From NCBI GenBank assembly GCA_947497295.1, contig CANMFU010000002.1, forward strand, positions 310,001 through 374,000: a DNA stretch of 64,000 nt. Reading direction: 5' to 3'. Under the pieces are notes generated by a model. That model did not search any database and was not told the origin of the DNA. It worked only from the letters and a program-made list of their open reading frames with translations. Position numbers and translations under genes: made by a program. This document shows, one piece after another, positions 17,953-26,355 of this stretch (positions are counted from its first letter, which is position 1; each line of letters begins with the position of its first letter). The DNA comes from an uncultured Roseovarius sp. Lineage in GTDB: Bacteria > Pseudomonadota > Alphaproteobacteria > Rhodobacterales > Rhodobacteraceae.

Positions 17953-18575
17953 TAAATATCATCGAAACACCCGAAGACGTCGCCGCCGGCGCCGCCGCGC
18001 TATCGGCCACCTGCCCCCGGCTGGCTCAAGCCTATGCGCAGGTCGGCCCCCTGCCGCTGCGCCGCAGACCAGACGGCTTTGCCGAACTGCTGTCGGCCAT
18101 CGTCAGCCAGCAGGTCAGCGTCGCTTCGGCCAACGCGATCTGGGGCAGGATGCAGGCCGCAAACCTGACCGCCCCCGGGCCGATCCTCGCCGCTGGCGAC
18201 GACGGGCTGCGCGCCGCCGGTCTCAGCCGCCAGAAGATCCGCTATGCGCAGGAACTGGCCCGCGCCGGGATCAGCTTTGACGCGCTGCGCGAGGCGCCCG
18301 CCGACGAGGTGATAAAGATCCTGACGCAGGTTCCCGGCATCGGCACATGGACGGCGGAGATCTATGCCATGTTCAGCCTTGGCCATGCAGATGTGTTCGC
18401 CCACGGCGACCTGGCCCTGCAAGAGGCCGCGCGCCTCCTTTACGATCTGCCGGGCCGCCCGAGAGAGCGCGACATGCGCGAAATTGCCAGCGCTTGGAGC
18501 CCTTGGAGATCGGTTGCCGCCCGTCTGCTTTGGGCCTACTACAGTCACGAGAAACAAAGGGAAGGCATCAGATGA
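17934..18575 (+). CDS. DNA-3-methyladenine glycosylase (AlkA-like, HhH-GPD)
   Basis: This 213-residue base-excision repair enzyme removes alkylated bases. SAIVSQQVSVASA, the helix-hairpin-helix VPGIGTWTAEIY and the catalytic Asp in HGDLALQEA are the HhH-GPD signature. It has ATG at 17934 inside cobK; an alternative start is GTG 17949. It ends on the ATG of the next gene (ATGA), so cobK, glycosylase and esterase are translationally coupled. Confidence 0.88.
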   Translation: MGASAVINIIETPEDVAAGAAALSATCPRLAQAYAQVGPLPLRRRPDGFAELLSAIVSQQVSVASANAIWGRMQAANLTAPGPILAAGDDGLRAAGLSRQKIRYAQELARAGISFDALREAPADEVIKILTQVPGIGTWTAEIYAMFSLGHADVFAHGDLALQEAARLLYDLPGRPRERDMREIASAWSPWRSVAARLLWAYYSHEKQREGIR

Positions 18576-19240
18576 CGCGTGTATTGAACGCTGGACGCAA
18601 AGAACCGGTTTCGGGCGAAACCAGATCCATCGTGGTCTTTCTGCACGGTTACGGCGCCAATGGACCGGACCTGCTGGGCCTTGCCGATCCGTTGGCAGAC
18701 CACCTGCCAGACACCCTGTTCGTCGCGCCCGATGCGCCGGAAACTGTGCCGGGTATGCCGAACGCATTTCAGTGGTTTCCGATTCCCTGGATCGACGGCA
18801 GCAGCGAAGAAGAGGCCGAGCGCGGCTTGCTTTCGGCCTCGGATGATCTGAACGCCTTTCTGGATTCGCTGATGGTGGATGAGGATGTTCTGCCCGAGCA
18901 GGTCGTTCTGTTCGGCTTCTCGCAAGGTACGATGATGGCCCTGCATGTCGCGCCCCGCCGCGAGGATGAGATTGCTGGCATCGTCGCCTTTTCGGGCCGA
19001 TTGCTGCGCCCCGATCTGCTGGCCGACGAGGTCGTCTCGCGTCCCCCGATCTTGTTGGTTCACGGCGACGCCGATGACGTGGTTCCGCCACAGTCCCTGC
19101 CCGAGGCGGCCGAGGCGTTGCAGGCGGCAGGCTGGAAAGACGTCTATGCCCACGTCATGAAGGGCACAGGCCACGGGATCGCCCCCGACGGGCTGGAAGT
19201 AGCGTTGGCGTTCATGGCGGACAAGCTGGGGCTGGCATAA
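18572..19240 (+). CDS. Phospholipase/carboxylesterase (alpha/beta hydrolase)
   Basis: This 222-residue serine hydrolase of the carboxylesterase/phospholipase family has the oxyanion loop VFLHGYGANG, the nucleophile in GFSQGT, Asp in HGDADDVVP and His in GTGHGI. There is no signal peptide, so it is cytosolic. ATG 18572 overlaps the glycosylase stop. Substrate is unassigned; short-chain esters are usual for the family. Confidence 0.88.
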   Translation: MTRVLNAGRKEPVSGETRSIVVFLHGYGANGPDLLGLADPLADHLPDTLFVAPDAPETVPGMPNAFQWFPIPWIDGSSEEEAERGLLSASDDLNAFLDSLMVDEDVLPEQVVLFGFSQGTMMALHVAPRREDEIAGIVAFSGRLLRPDLLADEVVSRPPILLVHGDADDVVPPQSLPEAAEALQAAGWKDVYAHVMKGTGHGIAPDGLEVALAFMADKLGLA

Positions 19241-19257
19241 CGCCCACGGGCCGATTT

Positions 19258-19282
19258 GCCTGAGCCACCCGGCGGCTCAGGC
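19258..19282. terminator. Hairpin between convergent esterase and MFS genes
   Basis: Arms GCCTGAGCC and GGCTCAGGC with a 7-nt loop include the MFS stop codon. There is no clear T-run, so efficiency is uncertain. Confidence 0.45.
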
Positions 19283-20497
19283 CATATCGTCCTTGGGCCG
19301 CATCACCAGCCAGATCAGTGCGCCGCCCGCCAGTACCAAAAACGGCACCATCGCCAGATTGACTGCCATCCAGCCGGCTTGCGCATTGCCGCCTGAGCAA
19401 TTCATCAGCCCGCCAGATGCCAGCGACGCGATTGTCACACCGCCGAACACCAGCAGATCGTTCAGGCCCTGCATGCGCCCACGCTCGTGCGGCTCATGCG
19501 CACCGGCCAGCATGGACGTGGCGCCAATAAAGCCAAAATTCCAGCCCACGCCCAGAAGTATCAACGCGACAAAGAAGTTCTCCAGATCGACGCCCTGAAT
19601 CGCGACGACACCGGCAGCGGCGAGGATCGCAATCCCGGCGCCAAGGATCTTCTCGACGCCAAAGCGCGCGATCAGATGGCCGGTAAAGAAGGACGGAATA
19701 TACATCGCCAGAACATGCGCGGTCACGACATCCGCCGCGCGCCCGTTGTCAAACCCGCAGCCAACGACTGCCAGTGGCGTCGACGTCATCACAAGATTCA
19801 TCAGCGCGTAAGATACCATCGCGCAGATCACCGCGACGGCAATGCGCGGCGTCTTCAGCAACTCCAGCCGTGACCGCCCCCGCGGTGCATCGACACTGGG
19901 CACTGGCGGTTTGGGGATGTTCAAAAACAGGAAAAGCACTGACCCGATGACGTTCAGCGCGATCACTGCGATATAGGTCCCCAAGAACGGCACCACCATC
20001 GCCTCGGCCGTAACCTTTACCAGCTGCGGCCCGATTATAGCGCTGACCAGCCCGCCGGCCAGAACGTAGGAAATCGCCTTGGGGCGGAATTCATCGCTGG
20101 CGGTGTCTGCGGCCGCAAAGCGGTAAAAACCCTGCGCGCTCATGTAAACACCAGTCAGCAAACTGCCCAGCAAAAACAGCGGAAAAGAGGCCACATAGAG
20201 ACCATAAGCCCCCACTGCCCCGCCCAGCGCGCCACCGATCGTTCCGATAAAAAATCCGGTACGTCGCCCGAACCGCTGCATGATGGCCGACACCGGCGTC
20301 GCCGACAACATCGACCCGATGATGATCATCGATATCGGCAGCGTCGCCCAGCACGGATTGCTGGCCAGCCCCGTGCCCGCCAGACCGCCGACGACAAATA
20401 TCATCGGCATCTGCGCGCCCAGAAACCCTTGCGCCATAACCAGAACGGTCACGTTGCGGCGGGCGCGGGCATCGTCGGTGAGGGCGGAATGTGTCAT
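19277..20497 (-). CDS. Major facilitator superfamily transporter
   Basis: This 406-residue integral membrane protein has many hydrophobic segments and two homologous halves. The loop between segments 2 and 3 reads MQRFGRRTGF, a variant of the MFS GxxxDRxGRR motif, and the second half has LIARFGVEKILG. The sequence GWNFGFIGATSML is typical of a group of uncharacterised proteobacterial MFS proteins. Substrate cannot be read. It is monocistronic, with promoter expected in 20498-20670. Confidence 0.85.
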   Translation of the reverse strand: MTHSALTDDARARRNVTVLVMAQGFLGAQMPMIFVVGGLAGTGLASNPCWATLPISMIIIGSMLSATPVSAIMQRFGRRTGFFIGTIGGALGGAVGAYGLYVASFPLFLLGSLLTGVYMSAQGFYRFAAADTASDEFRPKAISYVLAGGLVSAIIGPQLVKVTAEAMVVPFLGTYIAVIALNVIGSVLFLFLNIPKPPVPSVDAPRGRSRLELLKTPRIAVAVICAMVSYALMNLVMTSTPLAVVGCGFDNGRAADVVTAHVLAMYIPSFFTGHLIARFGVEKILGAGIAILAAAGVVAIQGVDLENFFVALILLGVGWNFGFIGATSMLAGAHEPHERGRMQGLNDLLVFGGVTIASLASGGLMNCSGGNAQAGWMAVNLAMVPFLVLAGGALIWLVMRPKDDMA

Positions 20498-20669
20498 GCC
20501 GCAAAGTGCTAGTTATGTTAGCGTGCATTAGCAAGCGTGATGGCGCCGGGTAACCTGTGCTTTTATGCTGCGCCGGTGCGGTTGCGTCCTCCATTGGCGA
20601 CAGGCGCACTGTGATTGCCTGCCTTATACAACGAAAACTGCAAAAATCTCACTTTATGGGAATATCCTT

Positions 20670-20691
20670 CCAAATGCTGCGCAGCATTTGG
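20670..20691. promoter_or_regulatory. Perfect 22-bp palindrome
   Basis: The sequence from CCAAATGCTGC to GCAGCATTTGG is fully self-complementary without a loop. It lies 10 bp beyond the stop of the squalene/phytoene synthase-family gene and about 170 bp upstream of the MFS gene, both on the minus strand. It may be a transcription end or an operator; the lack of a loop favours a protein-binding site. Confidence 0.5.
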
Positions 20692-20700
20692 ACCACTTTC

Positions 20701-21480
20701 CTACCATCGCTTGCCGATACTGGTCGCCAGAAGCGTCAGGCTCGACCGGATCGGAGATGGCTCGAGCCCCCCTTGGGCGGCCAATTCAGGCCGGGCGAAC
20801 GCACGGCGCAAGACGCCTTCGGCCTGCCACGTCGCCAGCAGCGCAGGCCGCGCTGCGGCGCTGACACCCAATCGTCGGGAGCGCGCCGCCCGCAGACGGC
20901 GCAGCCCGGTTTCGGCAAGCGCCCGTATTCCCTCGGGCCGCCCGTCCAAAAGCGGCACGCGCCCGGCATTCTCCAGCGCGGGGATCGCACGCAGCCAGTT
21001 CGCGACCCCAGCGGCATAGCCTGCGTCCATGACGACGTGCGTCTCTACCCGGCCCAATGCGCGGGCGGCGGCCAGCATCAGATTGCCGCTGGTTTTTTCC
21101 AGATAATCCGTCAAATGCGCCTCATCCTCGAACGGATCGCGATAGATGTCCCATTGCCGCGCGGCGATCAGGGCGTCCAGCAGCTTCGCGCCCTCAGCGT
21201 CCAGGATGTCCGCAAGCGGCGTTACCACCTCGTGACGCCGGACGGTGCCGCCCTGCGCGATTTCCTCCAACGCATCGCGCCACCATTGCAGGCGCATCTC
21301 TGCGATCATGGATTCCTGCGTCATCCACGGCGCGCGCGACACGTCAACATTGAATGCATAGAGCGCGAACAGCACCGGGCGCGCCGCAACCGGGGCCGCC
21401 ATCGCGGCGCGAAACCGGTCAGAATCGCCGCGCTCGACGATACCCGCGCAGCCGATCAGGTCCTGGGTCAGCTCAGGCAT
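20701..21480 (-). CDS. Squalene/phytoene synthase-family protein (atypical active site)
   Basis: This is a 259-residue protein with ATG at 21480, overlapping the cimA end by 8 bp. LFALYAFN, MRLQWWRDALEEI, and the DYLEKTSGNLM and AAGVANWLRAIP regions place it in the head-to-head prenyl synthase fold. The first aspartate-rich motif expected after YAFN is not present (VDVSRAPW instead), as in NDUFAF6-like members that are not thought to make phytoene. A carotenoid role is therefore doubtful. It is probably co-transcribed with cimA. Confidence 0.75.
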   Translation of the reverse strand: MPELTQDLIGCAGIVERGDSDRFRAAMAAPVAARPVLFALYAFNVDVSRAPWMTQESMIAEMRLQWWRDALEEIAQGGTVRRHEVVTPLADILDAEGAKLLDALIAARQWDIYRDPFEDEAHLTDYLEKTSGNLMLAAARALGRVETHVVMDAGYAAGVANWLRAIPALENAGRVPLLDGRPEGIRALAETGLRRLRAARSRRLGVSAAARPALLATWQAEGVLRRAFARPELAAQGGLEPSPIRSSLTLLATSIGKRW

Positions 21481-23083
21481 TTTGCAACAACTTCCAGTTG
21501 ACCGCATCCAGCAGCGCGTCGAACGACGCATCTACGATGTTCGCGCTGACGCCAACGGTGGACCAGCGGTTGCCCTGCCCGTCCTCGCTGTCAATGATGA
21601 CGCGGGTCACGGCTTCGGTCCCGCCTTGGGTGATGCGCACCTTGAAATCGACCAGACGCATGTCGTCAATGCCGCTTTGGTAGCGACCCAGATCTTTGGC
21701 CAGCGCCTTGGAGAGGGCGTTGACCGGGCCGCGATCGCAGCCCAGCGCATCCATGGATTCGCTGACCGACAGCTTTTTTTCGCCGTCGACCTTCACCACC
21801 ACGACTGCCTCGGACAGGCTGACCATTCGGTCGCGCTTGTTCTTGCGCCGTTCCACCGTGACCTTGTAGCGCTTGACCTCGAAAAATTCCGGCAGGATGC
21901 CCAGCGCGCGCCGTGCCAGCAGCTCGAAACTGGCCTGCGCGCTGTCATAAGTGTATCCCATCGCCTCACGCTCCTTGATCTGGTCGAGGATCAGCGCCAG
22001 CGCCGGATCACCGGGCGGCACGTCGATCCCCGCCTCGGACAGGCGGCGGCGCAGGTTCGACTGGCCGGCCTGATTGGACATCGGGATGATGCGCGCATTG
22101 CCGACCAGTGCGGGGTCGATATGCTCGTAAGTTGAGGGGTCTTTCAGGATCGCGCTGGCGTGCAGCCCGGCCTTGTGCGCAAAGGCCGACGCACCGACAT
22201 AGGCGGCCTGGCGCATCGGCACGCGGTTCAGGATATCGTCCAGCTTGCGGGAGATCCGGCTGAGGTCTTCCAGCGCCTCCAGCGTGACGCCGGTCTCATA
22301 TGTGCTGGCGTAGGGTTCCTTTAGCAGCAGCGTCGGGATCAACGAGGTCAGGTTGGCATTGCCGCAGCGCTCGCCCAGCCCGTTCAGCGTGCCTTGTATC
22401 TGCCGCGCGCCTGCATCAACGGCGGCCAGCGCACCCGCGATGGCGGTTTCGGTGTCGTTATGGGTGTGGATGCCCAGCCGCTCGCCCGGGATGCCCGCCG
22501 CAATCACCTCGGACGTGATGCGCCCGATTTCAGACGGCAATGTGCCGCCATTGGTATCGCACAGCACGATCCAGCGCGCGCCTGCGTTAAGGGCGGCGTG
22601 GCAGACCTCCAGTGCGTAGGCGGGGTTCGCCTTGTAGCCGTCAAAGAAGTGTTCGGCATCCAGCAGCGCCTCGCGCCCCTCTGATACGAGGTGCGCGACT
22701 GAGGCGGCGATGTTTTGAGTATTTTCCGCCAAGGTGATGCCCAAGGCGCGGGTCACATGGAAGTCATGCGCCTTGCCAACAAGGCAGACGGCGGGCGTGC
22801 CGGCGTTCATCACGGCGGCCAGCACATCGTCATTCGCGGCGCTGCGGCCTGCGCGCTTGGTCATGCCAAAGGCGGTCATCGTGGCGCGGGTTTTCGGTGC
22901 CGCGTCAAAAAAAGCGCTGTCGGTCGGGTTGGCGCCGGGCCAGCCGCCCTCGATATAATCGACCCCGAGCGAGTCCAGCATTTCCGCAATGCGCTGTTTC
23001 TCGGCGGTCGAGAATTGCACGCCCTGGGTTTGCTGCCCGTCGCGCAGGGTGGTGTCGTAGAGGGTGAGGCGGGCGCGGGTCAT
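21473..23083 (-). CDS. cimA: Citramalate synthase (LeuA-like)
   Basis: This enzyme of 536 residues condenses pyruvate and acetyl-CoA to (R)-citramalate for isoleucine synthesis. I start at Met 23083 (MTRARLTLYDTTLRDGQQ), because the upstream open frame is arginine-rich non-family sequence. The HMGL/TIM-barrel motifs LYDTTLRDGQQTQGVQF, GGWPGANPTD, LGIHTHNDTETA and NGLGERCGNAN, and the C-terminal LeuA regulatory domain (from about residue 400), match CimA rather than the shorter homocitrate synthases. Confidence 0.88.
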   Translation of the reverse strand: MTRARLTLYDTTLRDGQQTQGVQFSTAEKQRIAEMLDSLGVDYIEGGWPGANPTDSAFFDAAPKTRATMTAFGMTKRAGRSAANDDVLAAVMNAGTPAVCLVGKAHDFHVTRALGITLAENTQNIAASVAHLVSEGREALLDAEHFFDGYKANPAYALEVCHAALNAGARWIVLCDTNGGTLPSEIGRITSEVIAAGIPGERLGIHTHNDTETAIAGALAAVDAGARQIQGTLNGLGERCGNANLTSLIPTLLLKEPYASTYETGVTLEALEDLSRISRKLDDILNRVPMRQAAYVGASAFAHKAGLHASAILKDPSTYEHIDPALVGNARIIPMSNQAGQSNLRRRLSEAGIDVPPGDPALALILDQIKEREAMGYTYDSAQASFELLARRALGILPEFFEVKRYKVTVERRKNKRDRMVSLSEAVVVVKVDGEKKLSVSESMDALGCDRGPVNALSKALAKDLGRYQSGIDDMRLVDFKVRITQGGTEAVTRVIIDSEDGQGNRWSTVGVSANIVDASFDALLDAVNWKLLQNA

Positions 23084-23135
23084 CGCGCGGCACCGGCGAT
23101 CTGCCCGCGCGGGATCAAGGCGCGCCGTGGCGCGC

Positions 23136-23275
23136 CGCCGCGCAGCGCCCGACCGCTCCCCGGGCGGGCGCTTTTGCAACGTCGGTTGGTTGCGGCACCG
23201 TTTGAGGACGCGGCACGATAAAGCGCTCCGTTCACCGGGCAGAGGCGCCCCCCCGCGGTCGGGCGCTGCGCGGCG
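23136..23275. repeat. 21-bp inverted repeats around about 98 bp
   Basis: Arms at 23136-23156 and 23255-23275 are perfect reverse complements (core GCGCAGCGCCCGACCGC). They lie in the gap between cysS and cimA. The spacer holds no gene. This could be a long hairpin or a tiny miniature element; no target duplication was confirmed. Confidence 0.6.
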
Positions 23276-23312
23276 CGACCGTTCCGACCTTCATAGGTGA
23301 CAAGCGGTTGCA

Positions 23313-24812
23313 TCATTTCAGGGCGTCCAGCTTAGAGGGGTCGAAGTTGGGACCGGGGACCAACGACACCGCGTCCTTGCTCATCCGCACCTCAAGTCCG
23401 GCATCGGTCAGCAGCATCTTGAGCCGATCAACTTTGGAAAAATCCTTGGTCGTCATCGCCTCCCTACGAAGCGTTCCCAGCTGCTCTTTCATGCCATCGA
23501 GGTCAAATGCGTCCATCAACTCCGTTTCCGGACCGCCAAAACGCGCGATTGACGCTATATCGTCACAGATTCCCAACACTATCAGACTTCCAAGAAACGA
23601 GTTCGTGGCATTGACATCACCGGATGAAGCCTTTTTTGCGAGCGCATCAAGACGTGTGATCGCAAGGTGTGTGTTGAGATCGTCAGCAAGCGCCTGAATC
23701 ACGTCTAGATCGGGCGCATACGCTTCATGGTTTCGATAAAGCCCCCAATTATCTGCTGAAAGTCTCAAGTGAGAGGTCAGCAGAATCCTTGAGTATTCTC
23801 TGAGTTTAGCCTCGGCATTCCGCGCCTTCTCCGCCGTCCAATCCATCGGCTTCCGATAATGTGTGCTTAAGAAAACAAACCTGATCACTTCGCCTGGCAC
23901 GCCCTGATCCAGCAGATCCCGCACGGTAAAGAAATTGCCCAGCGATTTGGACATCTTCTTGCCCTCGACCTGTAGCATCTCGTTATGCATCCAGACCTGC
24001 GCAAAGCCGCTATCGGGATGGGCGCAGCAGCTTTGGGCGATCTCGTTCTCGTGGTGCGGGAACATCAGGTCGTTGCCACCGCCGTGGATGTCGAAGCTGG
24101 CGCCGAGCAACTGATATGACATGGCCGAGCATTCGATATGCCAGCCGGGGCGGCCATAGCCCCAGGGAGATCGCCAGCCCGGCTGATCGCCGCTGGACGG
24201 CTTCCACAGGACAAAATCCATCGGGTTGCGCTTGTAGGGCGCCACCTCGACCCGCGCGCCGGCGATCATGTCATCCACCGAACGGCCCGAAAGCTTGCCG
24301 TAATTCTCTTTCCAGCTATCCACCGCAAAGAGAACATGCCCCTCGGCCGCATAGGCGTGATCCTTCTCGATCAGGTCTTCGATCATGTCGATCATCTGCG
24401 GGATATACTGTGTGGCGCGCGGCATGGCCCTTTCGTGTTCCTTGCCGCGTATCGACGGCTGTAACGCGCCAAGCGCCGCCATATCGTCGAGAAACCACTG
24501 AGTGGTCATGCCCGTGATCCGGGTGATCTCGGCGTTCACATCACCACCCTTGCCCACGTTTTCCATGGCGCGCGCGTTGATCTTGTCATCGACGTCGGTG
24601 AAGTTGCGCACATAGGTCACGGCATCCTCGCCATAAACATGGCGCAGGAGGCGATAGAGCACGTCGAACACCACTACCGGGCGCGCGTTGCCCAGATGGG
24701 CGCGGTCATAGACGGTGGGACCGCAGACATACATCCGCACGTTTTCCGGATCGAGGGGGGTGAACTCCTCTTTGCGGCGGGTCTTGGTATTGTGCAGCTG
24801 GATCTTGGTCAT
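23313..24812 (-). CDS. cysS: Cysteinyl-tRNA synthetase
   Basis: This class I synthetase of 499 residues starts at Met 24812 ([11 protein letters not shown]); the frame upstream is not family sequence. The zinc-ligand Cys is in YVCGPTVYD, the HIGH variant is [12 protein letters not shown] and FPHHENE carry further zinc ligands, and KMSKSLGNF is the KMSKS loop. The last 150 codons look less GC-rich than the rest, but the anticodon-binding end is complete. Confidence 0.95.
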   Translation of the reverse strand: MTKIQLHNTKTRRKEEFTPLDPENVRMYVCGPTVYDRAHLGNARPVVVFDVLYRLLRHVYGEDAVTYVRNFTDVDDKINARAMENVGKGGDVNAEITRITGMTTQWFLDDMAALGALQPSIRGKEHERAMPRATQYIPQMIDMIEDLIEKDHAYAAEGHVLFAVDSWKENYGKLSGRSVDDMIAGARVEVAPYKRNPMDFVLWKPSSGDQPGWRSPWGYGRPGWHIECSAMSYQLLGASFDIHGGGNDLMFPHHENEIAQSCCAHPDSGFAQVWMHNEMLQVEGKKMSKSLGNFFTVRDLLDQGVPGEVIRFVFLSTHYRKPMDWTAEKARNAEAKLREYSRILLTSHLRLSADNWGLYRNHEAYAPDLDVIQALADDLNTHLAITRLDALAKKASSGDVNATNSFLGSLIVLGICDDIASIARFGGPETELMDAFDLDGMKEQLGTLRREAMTTKDFSKVDRLKMLLTDAGLEVRMSKDAVSLVPGPNFDPSKLDALK

Positions 24813-24952
24813 AGGGCCTCGCAAGGGTGGTTGCGGCGGGCTTAGCAATTCCGGCCCCTTTTTGGAATAGCCCAGATCGCCGCTTCTTTTCGTTGACAAG
24901 GCGCAGCGCGGCTTGCTCTGGTCAAGCAATGACGCAGATCAGGGAGGCTATG

Positions 24953-26134
24953 ATGCAAGTTTCACAACGGCTGACGAACATCACCGGCGGCGGATCAGGC
25001 GGCTGGGATCTGTTCAACCGCGCCCGCGAGATGAAGCAGTCCGGCACCCCCGTGACCGAGCTGACGATAGGCGAGCATGACACGCTGACCGATCCGTCGA
25101 TCCGGGACGCGATGCACCGCGCGGCGCTGGATGGGCATACAGGCTACACCGCTATCGGAGGAATGGCAGAGCTGCGCCAGCGCATCGCGCAGCGGGCGGA
25201 GGGGCGCACGGGCGTGCCAACCACACCCGCGAACGTGCTGATCGTGCCGGGCGGTCAGGCTGGGCTGTTTGCCGCTATGATGGCCACCTGCGAGCCGGGT
25301 GATACCGCGCTGTTTATCGACCCTTACTATGCCACCTACCCCGGCACGATCCGCGCTGCGGGTGCTGTGCCGAAACCCGTCAAGGCCCGCTCGCGCGCCG
25401 GATTTCAGCCCGACGCCGCCGATATCGATGCCGCAGGCGATGCGGCCGCGCTGCTGATCAATTCGCCCAATAATCCGACGGGTGCGGTCTATTCCGACCA
25501 GACCCTTGCCGATATCGCCGAGCTTTGCACGCGCCGCGACATGTGGCTGATCTCGGACGAGGTGTATGACACGCAGGTCTGGACTGGCGATCACCTCAGC
25601 CCGCGCGCCTTGCCGGGGATGGTGGACCGCACGCTGGTCGTCGGATCGATGTCCAAAAGCCACGCTATGACGGGCAGCCGCATCGGCTGGGTGATCGGGC
25701 CGCAGGAGGCGATTGCGCAGATCGCGAACCTGACCACGCACACAACCTATGGCGTCTCGGGCTTTACCCAGATGGCCGCGTGCCACGCACTGGACCGCGG
25801 CGAAGCGTTCGAGGCACAGATCGCCGCCCCCTTCCGGCGCCGCCGTGATCTGGTGCTGGCGCAGATTGCGCAGCAGAACGTGGTGCGCGCAATTCCTGCG
25901 CAGGGCGCGATGTATGTGATGCTGGACCTGCGCGCCACCGGGCTGAGCGGCGAGGCGTTCGGCAATCTGCTGCTGGACACGCATCATATCGCCGTCATGC
26001 CCGGCGAAAGCTTTGGCAATGCGGCGGCCGGTCATGTGCGCGTCGCGCTGACCGTGGATGATGCCCGGCTGGAAGTCGCAATTGCGCAGCTTCTGGATCT
26101 GGCAGCAATCGAGGCCACCAAACGCACCGTCTGA
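24953..26134 (+). CDS. PLP-dependent aminotransferase, class I/II
   Basis: This fold-type I aminotransferase has about 393 residues. A GGGAGG site at 24942-24947 serves ATG 24950 or 24953; spacing favours 24953. Features are LTIGEHD near the start, NSPNNPTGAVY, the DEVYD metal-free PLP aspartate, and SMSKSHAMTGSRIGW carrying the Schiff-base lysine. The C-terminal domain ends near LLDLAA. Substrate is not evident; the nearest well-known types act on aspartate or aromatic amino acids. Confidence 0.88.
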   Translation: MQVSQRLTNITGGGSGGWDLFNRAREMKQSGTPVTELTIGEHDTLTDPSIRDAMHRAALDGHTGYTAIGGMAELRQRIAQRAEGRTGVPTTPANVLIVPGGQAGLFAAMMATCEPGDTALFIDPYYATYPGTIRAAGAVPKPVKARSRAGFQPDAADIDAAGDAAALLINSPNNPTGAVYSDQTLADIAELCTRRDMWLISDEVYDTQVWTGDHLSPRALPGMVDRTLVVGSMSKSHAMTGSRIGWVIGPQEAIAQIANLTTHTTYGVSGFTQMAACHALDRGEAFEAQIAAPFRRRRDLVLAQIAQQNVVRAIPAQGAMYVMLDLRATGLSGEAFGNLLLDTHHIAVMPGESFGNAAAGHVRVALTVDDARLEVAIAQLLDLAAIEATKRTV

Positions 26135-26220
26135 CGGTCTGAAAACGACACGGGTCGCAATCAGGACAGACAGGCCCGAATTTCCATGGCGTCATCATCC
26201 CATAACAGGGAGAGGTGGCC

Positions 26221-26313
26221 ATGACGCCATTCAGCAAGATTACCCTTGTCGTGCGCACCATCGGCGCTGCCAGGGGACGTGCCGCACGGGGCGCGCCGGG
26301 GCGCGGCATCTGA
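26221..26313 (+). CDS. Possible 30-residue small ORF upstream of mttB
   Basis: A good GGGAGAGG site sits 5 bp before ATG 26221. The frame (MTPFSKITLVVRTIGAARG, then an Arg/Gly/Ala-rich end) stops at TGA 26311-26313, 42 bp before mttB. Its basic tail resembles the basic start of MttB itself. It may be a leader peptide, or a decayed copy of the MttB start. Confidence 0.35.
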   Translation: MTPFSKITLVVRTIGAARGRAARGAPGRGI

Positions 26314-26355
26314 CCTGGCCGCCCTTACCCCAGCACTGTGCAAACGAGCCCTGAC

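Noticed and set aside
23080..23316. 78-codon minus frame between cimA and cysS
   Set aside because: No ribosome site, low-complexity Arg/Ala/Gly translation, and it spans the inverted repeat.
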